From an uncultured Ruminococcus sp. (GTDB lineage: Bacteria > Bacillota > Clostridia > Oscillospirales > Ruminococcaceae): a stretch of DNA of 57,022 nucleotides. The notes beneath the pieces are model-generated. The model was not told the origin of the DNA and searched no databases. It worked only from the letters and a program-made list of their open reading frames with translations. The number at the start of each line of letters is the position of its first letter. Positions within the stretch are counted from its first letter, which is position 1. Positions 14,967 through 23,682 of this stretch are shown in pieces. Where the stretch lies: contig CALEPT010000163.1 in assembly GCA_937910385.1 (NCBI GenBank), forward strand, positions 1 to 57,022, written 5' to 3'. Made by a program: the position numbers and the translations under genes.

Positions 14967-16301
14967 TTAGCCAAGCTTTGCTTCAAGCTCTGCCTTTGCT
15001 CCTTCATAACCCGGCTTTCCGAGAAGCGCAAACATATTGGATTTATAGCTCTCTACACCGGGCTGATTGAACGGATTTACTCCAAGAACATATCCCGAAA
15101 CAGCACAAGCCTTCTCAAAGAAATAGATCATGTAGCCTACGCTTTCCTCTGTAGTATCATCGAGTTCGAGAATGATATTCGGAACTCCGCCTTCTGTGTG
15201 TGCCAGAACAGTGCCTTCAAAAGCCTTGCGGTTTACAACGGACATATTCTGATTTGTGAGGAAGTTGAGCCCGTCAAGATTCTCTGCATCAGGCTCTAAG
15301 AAGAGGTCTGTCTTAGGATTTTTTATATCAACAACTGTTTCAAAGATGATACGTGCTCCGTCCTGAATATACTGACCCATTGAGTGGAGGTCGGTCGAGA
15401 AAACAGCAGACGAAGGAAAAATACCCTTGTTGTCCTTGCCCTCACTCTCGCCGAAGAGCTGCTTATACCACTCGCTCATCATAACGAAGCTCGGATCATA
15501 GGAAACGAGCATTTCAACGGACTTTCCTTTTCTGTAAAGGATATTTCTGAGAGCCGCATATTTGTAGCAATCATTATTATCAAAATCGGCAGTAAAATCA
15601 GACTGAGCCTTTGCAGCACCCTTCATGAGAGCATCAATATCACAGCCTGCAACAGCAATAGGAAGCAAACCTACAGCTGTGAGTACAGAGAAACGTCCAC
15701 CGACATCATCCGGAATAACAAAGGTCTCATATCCCTCTGTATCGGAAAGATTCTTGAGAGTTCCTCTCGCCTTGTCAGTAGTGGCAAAAATGCGGTTCTT
15801 AGCTTCTTCCTTACCGTACTTGTCCTCAACCATTTTCTTGAAGATACGGAAAGCAAGTGCAGGCTCGGTAGTCGTGCCTGACTTTGAGATAACATTTACG
15901 GAAAAATCCTTACCCTCACAAAGAGCGATTATCTCGTTAAGATAAGAAGGATTTATGCTGTTTCCGACATAATAGATGTCAGGAGTATCCTTCTTTATAT
16001 TATTGTAAAGGGGCGACTTAAGGAGCTCGATAGCTGCTCTTGCGCCAAGGTACGAGCCGCCGATACCAATAACGATGAGGATATCCGAATTTGCCTTTAT
16101 TCTCTCGGCTGCAGCCTTGATCCTTGCAAATTCCTCCTTATCATAAGCAGTAGGAAGCTCTACCCACCCTAAGAAATCATTTCCAAGACCGGTCTTATTG
16201 TGAAGAGCAGCGGCAGCAGACTCGACCTGAGCCTTTATTCCGGTCAACTCATCAGCATTAACATAGTCTTTCAGGTATTTGGTGTTGAGTTTCAAAGACA
16301 T
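14967..16301 (-). CDS. pgi: Glucose-6-phosphate isomerase
   Basis: Interconverts glucose-6-phosphate and fructose-6-phosphate. The 444-residue product has the size of the short Firmicute type. It contains VIGIGGSYLGARAAIELLKS, VISKSGTTTEPALAFRIF (sugar phosphate site), YKQLFGESEGKDNKG with the catalytic Glu, and a C-terminal FNQPGVESYKSNMFALLG with the catalytic Lys. GGAGGTAATTAAA fixes the ATG at 16301, although the frame stays open 29 codons further. Own promoter at 16354-16382. Confidence 0.97.
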   Translation of the reverse strand: MSLKLNTKYLKDYVNADELTGIKAQVESAAAALHNKTGLGNDFLGWVELPTAYDKEEFARIKAAAERIKANSDILIVIGIGGSYLGARAAIELLKSPLYNNIKKDTPDIYYVGNSINPSYLNEIIALCEGKDFSVNVISKSGTTTEPALAFRIFKKMVEDKYGKEEAKNRIFATTDKARGTLKNLSDTEGYETFVIPDDVGGRFSVLTAVGLLPIAVAGCDIDALMKGAAKAQSDFTADFDNNDCYKYAALRNILYRKGKSVEMLVSYDPSFVMMSEWYKQLFGESEGKDNKGIFPSSAVFSTDLHSMGQYIQDGARIIFETVVDIKNPKTDLFLEPDAENLDGLNFLTNQNMSVVNRKAFEGTVLAHTEGGVPNIILELDDTTEESVGYMIYFFEKACAVSGYVLGVNPFNQPGVESYKSNMFALLGKPGYEGAKAELEAKLG

Positions 16302-16353
16302 TTTAATTACCTCCAATATGTACGTAACCTTACAAATATAATTCACCATCTTT

Positions 16354-16382
16354 ATGATACTATATTTTTGTAAATTTTTCAA
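16354..16382 (-). promoter_or_regulatory. Promoter of pgi
   Basis: TTGAAA (16377-16382), 17 bp, TATCAT (16354-16359). Confidence 0.6.
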
Positions 16383-16433
16383 GTCCATTTAAAGCACATT
16401 TTCCACATTTGTATATTTAATATATTTTCAACA

Positions 16434-17585
16434 TCATTTTTCTAACAATTTCAACAACAGCTTATTAAACACATACTTTACTGTAAGCCTATCTATTTTC
16501 GATTTAGCAACAATATCTGTTTCGCAAACAAGAGTATCTCCGCTGTAAAACGCTGCAATACCAATTTTTTGTCCTTTTCTGACGGGAGCTGATACATACT
16601 GAGGTATGACTGCAGTCGTACTGAGTGATCTCACTCCCCTCGGAACGACTATGCTTTCCATATCGGAAAAGCCTATCTCAACCGCTGATTCTGCGCCGTC
16701 TCTTACTCTGACAGGCCGGAGCATTTCCTCAGGAAATGTTGCCGCAGTTACTTTATAATTGCTAAAGCCATTTTTAACAAGAGTCTTGGCAGCAGAAAAG
16801 GAAGAATCCTCGTCGGGAGCGCCAAGCACAACAGCTATGTATACTGTTCCGCTTTCAGAACGCCCTCCCTCCGCTATGCAGTATCCCGATTCTTCTGAAT
16901 GACAGGCTTTGAATCCACAATGCCGGTCATATGTACGTGCAAGGGTATCCTCACTCACAAGCTCGACAGTCCCCTCTTTCACAAAATCGCGCCATGTCCT
17001 GAAGTAAGGTTCGAGGAACTCGAATCTGGTGAGTCTTGTGCATATAACAGCTATATCGGCAGCAGTCGTATGCTCTCGCTCATCATAATACCCATACGGG
17101 GAATAAAAAGCAGTATTTCGCAGACCGAGGTCAAACGCCTCGGAGTTCATTCGCATTACGAAATCATCTACAGACCGCTCTGAGGTCTCTGCAAGTGCTG
17201 TCAGCGCATCATTGGCATTTCCTATTATGACGCTTTTGAGCAGTTCTTCAACAGTCATCTTGTCCCCCGGTTCGAGCCACACCACTGAGCCTCTTGTGCC
17301 ATAAACAGTCTGAGGAGCGGTTATCTCGGTGCTCAGCGAGTACTTCCCCGTCTCGATGTCCTCCGCAATAAGGAGCAGCGACATGAGCTTGCTCAAATAT
17401 CCCGCATTCAACTGTTTATCAGGATTTTCAGACTCCAGTACCGTACAGGTCTTAGCCTCCATGAGAACATAAGCCGAAGCACTGACAGTCTCCTCTGGAT
17501 TTTTCGCGCTCACAAAAAGAGCGGATATCCCTGTTGTCAGAAGCACCGCAGCAAGACATAAAATCAGTTTTTTCACAGAAATCAC
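16434..17585 (-). CDS. Peptidase S11 (D-Ala-D-Ala carboxypeptidase) homologue lacking catalytic motifs
   Basis: Secreted protein of 383 residues: signal peptide (LILCLAAVLLTTGISALFVSA), S11 domain, then a C-terminal beta domain like that of PBP5 and a hydrophobic/basic tail. The fold is recognisable from YVLMEAKTCTVLESENPDKQLNAG, LEPGDKMTVEELLKSVI and FDLGLRNTAFYSPYG. However, SxxK is replaced by YLSK (residues 63-66), SxN by NAN (123-125) and KTG by KAC (226-228). With nucleophile and general base motifs gone it is almost certainly not a DD-carboxypeptidase. A substrate-binding or scaffolding role is possible but inferred. First-gene promoter region holds a 14-bp direct repeat (17606-17637). 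AGAGGTGA precedes the ATG. Confidence 0.85.
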   Translation of the reverse strand: MISVKKLILCLAAVLLTTGISALFVSAKNPEETVSASAYVLMEAKTCTVLESENPDKQLNAGYLSKLMSLLLIAEDIETGKYSLSTEITAPQTVYGTRGSVVWLEPGDKMTVEELLKSVIIGNANDALTALAETSERSVDDFVMRMNSEAFDLGLRNTAFYSPYGYYDEREHTTAADIAVICTRLTRFEFLEPYFRTWRDFVKEGTVELVSEDTLARTYDRHCGFKACHSEESGYCIAEGGRSESGTVYIAVVLGAPDEDSSFSAAKTLVKNGFSNYKVTAATFPEEMLRPVRVRDGAESAVEIGFSDMESIVVPRGVRSLSTTAVIPQYVSAPVRKGQKIGIAAFYSGDTLVCETDIVAKSKIDRLTVKYVFNKLLLKLLEK

Positions 17586-17605
17586 CTCTCACAATATTAT
17601 GAGGG

Positions 17606-17637
17606 GTCCGGACAAAATATACTGTCCGGACAAAATA
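17606..17637. repeat. Tandem palindromic direct repeats upstream of the S11-like gene
   Basis: GTCCGGACAAAATA occurs at 17606-17619 and again at 17624-17637, 18 bp apart. Each copy contains the 8-bp palindrome GTCCGGAC. They lie 21-52 bp before the start codon and look like paired operator sites. Confidence 0.55.
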
Positions 17638-17660
17638 AAAGGAGCAGTATTTACTGCTCC
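17638..17660 (-). terminator. Terminator of the M15B-like gene
   Basis: GGAGCAGTA (17641-17649) pairs with TACTGCTCC (17652-17660). On the minus strand the stem is followed by TTTTATTTT. Confidence 0.85.
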
Positions 17661-17669
17661 TCAGAATCA

Positions 17670-18653
17670 TCACTTTACAGTTGTTATAATAAATCTGTCC
17701 GAATTATCGCCCGAAACGGTGTAATTACCCGAAACAGGCACTCTTACAGCTGTGACCTCTCCCTGTGAAACGACGGTGTATATCTCGTAGGTCACCCCGT
17801 CAAAATCAAATGAACACGGCTCGTCAAGTGTGTAGTCTTTAAGATACTCAACATACTCCTCAAGACATAGATCCTTGCTGTTCATCAGTGCAGCATGTAC
17901 CTTGCCGACGTATCGCAAATGCCACGGACAGAAAGAATGACCGGTTTTATCGCTCTTACCTTCGGGATATCTTACGATGAAGCCGTACTTCCAGCAGTTT
18001 TCAACTATCCAGCTCTCCTCGTCATATCCATCGTATGTAAGCACGCTCGCATATCCGTTAAGCGCAAGATCGACCGTGTTTCCTGACGGCGAATCAGGAA
18101 ACTCCTCTGGACAATATGAACCTTCGCCCGTATATGTGTCGGTAGTTCCATATGCGATGAAGTCAGACAATCCGGTCGCGTTATTGTAATCCTCCATCAT
18201 TCTGTTCAAAGCTTCTGCAGCATCCTCATTGAGCATTACCGTCTCGCTGACAAGAGTATAATACTCATTTCTGTAATCGTAGAGGTTTACCATTGCCTCT
18301 TTATCGGCAGCTTTGGCAGGAACCTCCTGTGTATACAGAGCAAGAACACCATCGTTAAGCTTTGATTCAGACAAAGCGAGCTCGGAAAAGCCAAGGTATT
18401 CTATTCCCTCAAAAGCCGTTGTGACCTGTACCGTCTCATTTCCAAGAGTGACAGCGCTTCCAGCGGAGCTATCCGCGCTTTTTCCTCCGGAATTTCTGAA
18501 CGAGCCGGACACCTTGATATTATGAGGGATAGTCCCCGAAAGATTTCGCCTGATCCCATCTGCCCCGAACAGCACAACAACGATGATGAGCATAGCTGCA
18601 AATACTCTGCCCCACCTGACGCTGCCTTGCTGCTTGCGTCCATTGTTATCCAT
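17670..18653 (-). CDS. VanY-type M15B carboxypeptidase homologue with altered active site
   Basis: Membrane-anchored extracellular protein of 327 residues: one N-terminal membrane segment (VFAAMLIIVVVLFGADGI, about 16-33), a Ser/Gly-rich linker, then an M15B domain. The C-terminal block SWIVENCWKYGFIVRYPEGKSDKTG...PWHLRYVGKVHA matches VanY. In the SxHxxGxxxD zinc motif the His is Ser188 (DSPSGNTVD), although Asp195 is kept, and the catalytic Glu of ExWH is Cys242 (CPWH). Loss of a zinc ligand and the general base suggests an inactive protein. GGAGGAACA fixes the ATG at 18653. It lies between two S11 proteins. Confidence 0.82.
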   Translation of the reverse strand: MDNNGRKQQGSVRWGRVFAAMLIIVVVLFGADGIRRNLSGTIPHNIKVSGSFRNSGGKSADSSAGSAVTLGNETVQVTTAFEGIEYLGFSELALSESKLNDGVLALYTQEVPAKAADKEAMVNLYDYRNEYYTLVSETVMLNEDAAEALNRMMEDYNNATGLSDFIAYGTTDTYTGEGSYCPEEFPDSPSGNTVDLALNGYASVLTYDGYDEESWIVENCWKYGFIVRYPEGKSDKTGHSFCPWHLRYVGKVHAALMNSKDLCLEEYVEYLKDYTLDEPCSFDFDGVTYEIYTVVSQGEVTAVRVPVSGNYTVSGDNSDRFIITTVK

Positions 18654-18746
18654 TATTTTGTTCCTCCGATTTTGTTCTACTACAATAATTATTTTATTTT
18701 GTCTATCTTTTATCTTTTTGTAAGGATCATGGAACAAGATCCTTAG

Positions 18747-19814
18747 TTAAGTCGGCGGGCTGTATGGCTCACCGCCTGCGCACATAACGCTGTATGCGCT
18801 GAGAGTGTTATACACTGCGTTCCAGTGAGTTGTCGCTCCGCAAAGCACAAGTATATATGTTTTTCCGCCTATTTCAGCATAGGTCTCAAGGCAGTTGCCC
18901 GCCTCGTCGGTATAACCGGTTTTTCCGCCGAGTATTTTAACTCCCGGCATTTCGTCACCGTACATACGGCTAAAAAGCGTACTCTTAAATTCAAGCGGCT
19001 CTTCTCTAAACTCGGTAGGTCCGTAGCTGTAATCCTCGGTGGAAAGTATTATTCTGCATATCGGATTTTTCAACGCATATTCAAGGATAAGAGCCATATC
19101 CTCAGCAGTACTGTAGTGCTGAGGATCGTGCAGTCCCACCGCATTTGTGAAATGAGTACATTTCAGTCCAAGCTCGTCCGCTTTTGCGTTCATAAGCTCC
19201 ACGAAAGCCGTCTCTGACCCCGCAACGTGCTCGGCAGCTGCAAGTGCTGCGTCACCGCCTGAGGTGAGTATCATGCCGTACAGCACGTCTTCCATGGTTG
19301 GAGTCTCTCCGGGCTCAAAACCCGCTCTCGAAGCCTCCATATCTATCATGGAAGCGACCATATCGTAAGTTATCTCAACTCTTTCAGAAAGGTCCGCCGT
19401 ATTCTCAACAGCAACGATAAGAGTCATCACCTTGGTTAGCGAAGCGGGATACATCTTTGAAGACGAGCTTTTTGCCGCGACTGTTTCGTTATCATCAACG
19501 TTTATAAGAACTGCATGCTTTACATCGTATTCCTGACCGAAAGAGACTGTCTTATCGGTTTTTTCCGGATATAACAATAAAGGCACTGCCGTTTCTTCCG
19601 TTTGTTCTTCTGTGACCGAGGCAATATCCTCCAAAGCCGTAGTATCTGTAAGCTCTTGCACAGCAGCAGCTGTATCAACATGCTCGCGGTCTTTACTCTG
19701 CTTCAGAGCAGAAAAAGCCGTTCTGATACCAAAAATTATGAGAACTATAAGGAAAACAGCTATGCCTATCCTCAAATATTGGACTTTAGCACGTCTCTTC
19801 CTTCTTTTGTTCAT
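18747..19814 (-). CDS. D-alanyl-D-alanine carboxypeptidase, peptidase S11 (intact motifs)
   Basis: Removes the terminal D-Ala of peptidoglycan stem peptides outside the membrane. The 355-residue product has an N-terminal basic segment plus a membrane anchor (IGIAVFLIVLIIFGI), a Glu/Thr-rich linker (about 40-90) and an S11 domain with SLTK (125-128), SGGD at 185-188 (SxN in the SGx form) and KTGYTDEAGNC (298-308). It lacks the C-terminal PBP5-type beta domain. GAGGTGTAGA precedes the ATG. It has its own consensus promoter and may drive the downstream M15B-like gene, since no convincing terminator separates them. Confidence 0.93.
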   Translation of the reverse strand: MNKRRKRRAKVQYLRIGIAVFLIVLIIFGIRTAFSALKQSKDREHVDTAAAVQELTDTTALEDIASVTEEQTEETAVPLLLYPEKTDKTVSFGQEYDVKHAVLINVDDNETVAAKSSSSKMYPASLTKVMTLIVAVENTADLSERVEITYDMVASMIDMEASRAGFEPGETPTMEDVLYGMILTSGGDAALAAAEHVAGSETAFVELMNAKADELGLKCTHFTNAVGLHDPQHYSTAEDMALILEYALKNPICRIILSTEDYSYGPTEFREEPLEFKSTLFSRMYGDEMPGVKILGGKTGYTDEAGNCLETYAEIGGKTYILVLCGATTHWNAVYNTLSAYSVMCAGGEPYSPPT

Positions 19815-19846
19815 TCTACACCTCTATATATCTCTCTATAATTTAT

Positions 19847-19875
19847 ATTATAATACAAAATATTACCAATGTCAA
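19847..19875 (-). promoter_or_regulatory. Promoter of the S11 carboxypeptidase gene
   Basis: TTGACA (19870-19875), 17 bp, TATAAT (19847-19852): perfect consensus. Confidence 0.85.
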
Positions 19876-20004
19876 CAAGATTCTAAAAATCTCCGTATTG
19901 CACAAAGATATTTATTACATTTTTTGCATTTTTACTATCCTTATTCACGCTCCGACATTTTTCAACATAAAAGTGTTGAGATTTCGCGGCCTACAGCAAA
20001 AATA

Positions 20005-20034
20005 CCGCCGCGAAGTAAGTCATACGTGCGGCGG
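20005..20034 (-). terminator. Terminator of addB-addA
   Basis: CCGCCGC (20005-20011) pairs with GCGGCGG (20028-20034). On the minus strand it is followed by TATTTTTG. It lies 7 bp past the addA stop. Confidence 0.8.
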
Positions 20035-20040
20035 CAGACA

Positions 20041-23000
20041 TCATATTTTTATCGGAATCGCTTTTTTCAGCTCGAAAGAGTACAGATATGCTTCCTTCAC
20101 CTTTTTTTCCATGGTAAGTTCAACCGCACTGCGATAAAGGCGCAGCTGCAGTGTGTATCTTTCAGCAAGCTTTTCCGCAGAGATACCTCGGTCAGATTTA
20201 TAATCCACAATAACAAATCCGTCATCCTCTTCAAAGATAAGATCTACAATGCCCTTTATCATACCCTTATGGCTTCGTATAGTATCTGATATCATTTCAC
20301 TCGTATCCAGATCCGCTACTGCTGCCATGAACTTCTTCTCACGCCATACACTTTTTGCCTTGGAAATGCGCTTGTAAAGTCCGCTGCTGAAAAACGCCTT
20401 CGTATTGGGTATGCTTATGGAAGCGGCTTCTGCTTCGCTGATATACCCCATTACCGTCATTCTCTCTATCTCTTCCTCGGGAGAAGCGTACGCCTTTCCA
20501 AAATCGCAGTACTGAAAAAACGTATGTATGGCAGTTCCCCTTTCTGCACCTGTAAGAACAGATGTATCTGATTTGAATCTGGGTCTCTTCAAAACGAAAT
20601 CGAAGGCTTCATCATTGTTCTGATGCTTTCTGAGCATCTGTGTCACGCTGAGTTTCGCTGGAGTAGCAGAAAGCTCATTGTCATATTTATGCCCTATTAA
20701 CTCAGATATTTCATTATATATATTGTCATCCGGAAGGATCGTTTCTGCAGTTTCGGCTTCTTCATCTGTATCATCAGAGGATATATCAGCAAATTCATAT
20801 TCAAAAAGCTTTTCCGAACATTCAGGACGAGGAAGCCCGAGTGCTCCTCCGTCTATGCCCAGTCGCTCAGCGATCTGCGCAAACTCAATATGCTTTGCTA
20901 TGCATGACCATAACCAATCTGCAAAGCAGTTCGCCTCATTTACAGCTTCTTTGATACTTCCGCCGCTGACAACACAGCTTTCTATAATATTTTTTATCCG
21001 ATTTACAGCCTTCTCTCCCGATTTAAGATTTATGAAAAGCTTCTGTTTAGCTCTTGTGAGCCCTACATACATCAAACGCATTTCCTCACTGCGTGTATTC
21101 TCTTCCTCCACTCCCGCGAGCATTGCCTGCTGAAACGTCTTATATTTGCGGAAAAGCTTTGGATCATACAATATGTATCCTACCCTTCCGTCAGGCGAGC
21201 ACATGATGTTCTTTGAATCATATTGAAATGTACAGGAAGTCTCGGCTATAAATACAAACGGATACTCAAGTCCCTTTGATTTATGCAGTGTTTGAACAGC
21301 AACACGTTCCTCAGAGGAGGATGATATCTTGCCCTGTGCATAGTCTCCGTTTTCTATAACTCTGTCAAGGTGGCGGAGAAATCCGTCAAGTCCGCCTGAT
21401 CCCTCAAATTCCGAGGCATTCTCATAATTCTGAGCATACTGAACAAGAGCCCTGAGATTAGCACGCTTTTTATCTCCGTCACTGTAAAGCTGCATTACTG
21501 AAATGAAGTCTGTAGTATCGTATATCGAAGTTATCAGCTCTCCAAGAGTCATTGTCACTGAATTGAGTCTGAACCTGTCGAGCGAATCAAGCAGCTCAAC
21601 ACAGCGCTCTCTCAGGAACATATCACTGCACTCCTCATAATCCCCCGCTGCAAGGCCTCTGATAACAGCATAAAGGCAGCGGCTGCTGTCGAGTGACTTA
21701 ATTAAAGCAACGTCCGCAATGTCAAACATATACATTGGTGAAGTCATGACAGCCATCATCGGAATATCCTTCATAGGGTCGCTTATTATCCTCAGCAGGT
21801 CTGTCAGGACCGCTATCTCCCTTGACCTCAGATATCCCGATTCTTCATTCCTTTTCGAGGGAACTCCGAGCTTTGTCAATTCATCAGCATATACGTTTAT
21901 GTATGCATTACTTCGGACAAGCACGCAGAAATCAGAAGGTCTGCACGGTCTGCGTCTGCCGTCATTTTCTATAACAGCTGTTCCGCTTTTAAGCATATGA
22001 GCTATCTTCTTTGCAGTGAACACCGCTTCGGCATTTCTGCCTTTATCCGCCGGCTCACCATTTTCATCAACATCATCGCCTATAAAGGAAATATGTGTAA
22101 GCTCCTCATCAGGAGACGCAGTTTCGTACTGCTTGGCTCCGAAATAGAGCATTTCCTTGTCCGTATAAGCCACATCTCCGCATTTTTCCGACATTATCCG
22201 CGAAAACACATAGTTAACAAGGTCTATGACACCGTGCGAGCTCCGGAAATTTTTGTTAAGGAATATCGAGCAGCTTGTGCTCTTCTCCGCTTCGTCATAT
22301 TCGGCAGAGCTCTGCAGCGTGCTTATGAAATTGCCGGGATTTGCAAGCCTGAAACGATAAATAGACTGCTTAACATCGCCTACAAGAAAAACATTATCAC
22401 CATACAGAGGGTCTCCGTCCTCAGAAACAGAATAATTTTTAGATAAAAGACGAAATATCATGTCCTGCTTATTGTTTGAATCCTGATACTCGTCTATCAT
22501 TATGATATCATAATGCTCTGATACTTTTTTTGCAATTTCAGACTGAATTATATTTCCGCTTTCATCTCTGTCTGCAAGAAGCTCCAGCGCAAGGCGCTCT
22601 CCGTCATCGAAGCTTATTGAATTTTTCTCGCATTTTGCTTCCCAGAGTATCTCGGCGTACTTTTTGAGCATCTGAGCAAGTATAGCCGTTACGCGGCGTG
22701 ACTCGGCGTAATCGCTCTCTACAGCCCCAAGTCCTGAAAGAGCAGCGACAGTAAGCTTCTTCAGCTTTTCCCTCTTTTTCTTATAAAGCTCCCTTAAGGC
22801 TTTATTATGCTCCGTTTTTCCTATTCTCACAAGATCTCCGAATACTACCTCAGAAGCCTCTGCTTCATCAGGCAGCCTGCCGCCCTCGATAACGCTCAGG
22901 ACACTCTCGATCATACTATGGTCATCTTCTGCCTGAGCAAGAGATTTTTGTGCTGCTGACGATGATATATCCGGAAATATCTCCGATATCATTGCGCAGC

Positions 23001-23679
23001 ATTCTTCTGATATACTAAGCGCTTTTTCCAGCTTCTGGTGCAGAGAATTCAGCAGCGTCCTGTAATAAACAGAAGCCTCAAAAGGCTTTTCATATTCTTC
23101 AACAGCTCTGTCAAGCCATTCATTTCTGAAAGCAACAGATGCAAGAAAGCTATCGGCTCTTGACAGCGCCTCTACAAGTCCTTTTTCATTATTGATACAG
23201 AACTTATCATAAAGATATGATATCTTATCATACTCATGCTTGCTGTAATAGTTGATAAGCTCCTCAAGCGCACGGGACTTCATAACACTGTTATCAGATT
23301 CATCAAGTATACCAAAGCCCGATGTTATCCCTTGATCTGTGATATTGTCCCTTATAAGCTCAAAGCAAAAGGAATTTATCGTGCTTATCACCGCATTCTG
23401 CAAGAGGACCTGCTGTTTAAGCAAATGAGTGTCAGACGGTCTCTCGTTTATCAGGTTATGCAGCTTTGAATCAAGGCGGTTTTTAAGCTCAGTTGCAGCG
23501 TCGTTAGTGAAAGTTACCACGATTATCCTATCTGCCCTTACGCCGGAAGAGGGATCTGCAAGAAGCCTGACGAGCCTTTCCGTAAGAACAGCGGTCTTTC
23601 CACTTCCGGCAGCCGCAGAGACTATTATAGACGATCCGTCCGCATTTATAGCATTTTCCTGCTGCTTCGTCCAAGCCAT
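20041..23679 (-). CDS. addA: ATP-dependent helicase/nuclease subunit A (AddA)
   Basis: UvrD-family helicase plus nuclease that with AddB resects double-strand DNA ends for recombination, the Firmicute counterpart of RecBCD. The 1212-residue product has Walker A SAAAGSGKTAVLTERLVRLL (residues 21-40), Walker B IIMIDEYQDSNNKQD, helicase motif LVGDVKQSIYRFR, motif QTLHKSKGLEYPFVF and MYVGLTRAKQKLF. The C-terminal nuclease has GIVDLIFEEDDGFVIVDYKSDRG. GAGGAGTAAGTC precedes the ATG, and only 3 bp separate it from the addB stop, so the two are translationally linked. Confidence 0.97.
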   Translation of the reverse strand: MAWTKQQENAINADGSSIIVSAAAGSGKTAVLTERLVRLLADPSSGVRADRIIVVTFTNDAATELKNRLDSKLHNLINERPSDTHLLKQQVLLQNAVISTINSFCFELIRDNITDQGITSGFGILDESDNSVMKSRALEELINYYSKHEYDKISYLYDKFCINNEKGLVEALSRADSFLASVAFRNEWLDRAVEEYEKPFEASVYYRTLLNSLHQKLEKALSISEECCAMISEIFPDISSSAAQKSLAQAEDDHSMIESVLSVIEGGRLPDEAEASEVVFGDLVRIGKTEHNKALRELYKKKREKLKKLTVAALSGLGAVESDYAESRRVTAILAQMLKKYAEILWEAKCEKNSISFDDGERLALELLADRDESGNIIQSEIAKKVSEHYDIIMIDEYQDSNNKQDMIFRLLSKNYSVSEDGDPLYGDNVFLVGDVKQSIYRFRLANPGNFISTLQSSAEYDEAEKSTSCSIFLNKNFRSSHGVIDLVNYVFSRIMSEKCGDVAYTDKEMLYFGAKQYETASPDEELTHISFIGDDVDENGEPADKGRNAEAVFTAKKIAHMLKSGTAVIENDGRRRPCRPSDFCVLVRSNAYINVYADELTKLGVPSKRNEESGYLRSREIAVLTDLLRIISDPMKDIPMMAVMTSPMYMFDIADVALIKSLDSSRCLYAVIRGLAAGDYEECSDMFLRERCVELLDSLDRFRLNSVTMTLGELITSIYDTTDFISVMQLYSDGDKKRANLRALVQYAQNYENASEFEGSGGLDGFLRHLDRVIENGDYAQGKISSSSEERVAVQTLHKSKGLEYPFVFIAETSCTFQYDSKNIMCSPDGRVGYILYDPKLFRKYKTFQQAMLAGVEEENTRSEEMRLMYVGLTRAKQKLFINLKSGEKAVNRIKNIIESCVVSGGSIKEAVNEANCFADWLWSCIAKHIEFAQIAERLGIDGGALGLPRPECSEKLFEYEFADISSDDTDEEAETAETILPDDNIYNEISELIGHKYDNELSATPAKLSVTQMLRKHQNNDEAFDFVLKRPRFKSDTSVLTGAERGTAIHTFFQYCDFGKAYASPEEEIERMTVMGYISEAEAASISIPNTKAFFSSGLYKRISKAKSVWREKKFMAAVADLDTSEMISDTIRSHKGMIKGIVDLIFEEDDGFVIVDYKSDRGISAEKLAERYTLQLRLYRSAVELTMEKKVKEAYLYSFELKKAIPIKI

Positions 23680-23682
23680 GAC

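Noticed and set aside
18722..18744. AAGGATC/GATCCTT hairpin just after the intact S11 gene
   Set aside because: Seven-base stem with a 9-nt loop and no T tract on the minus strand, so not called a terminator.
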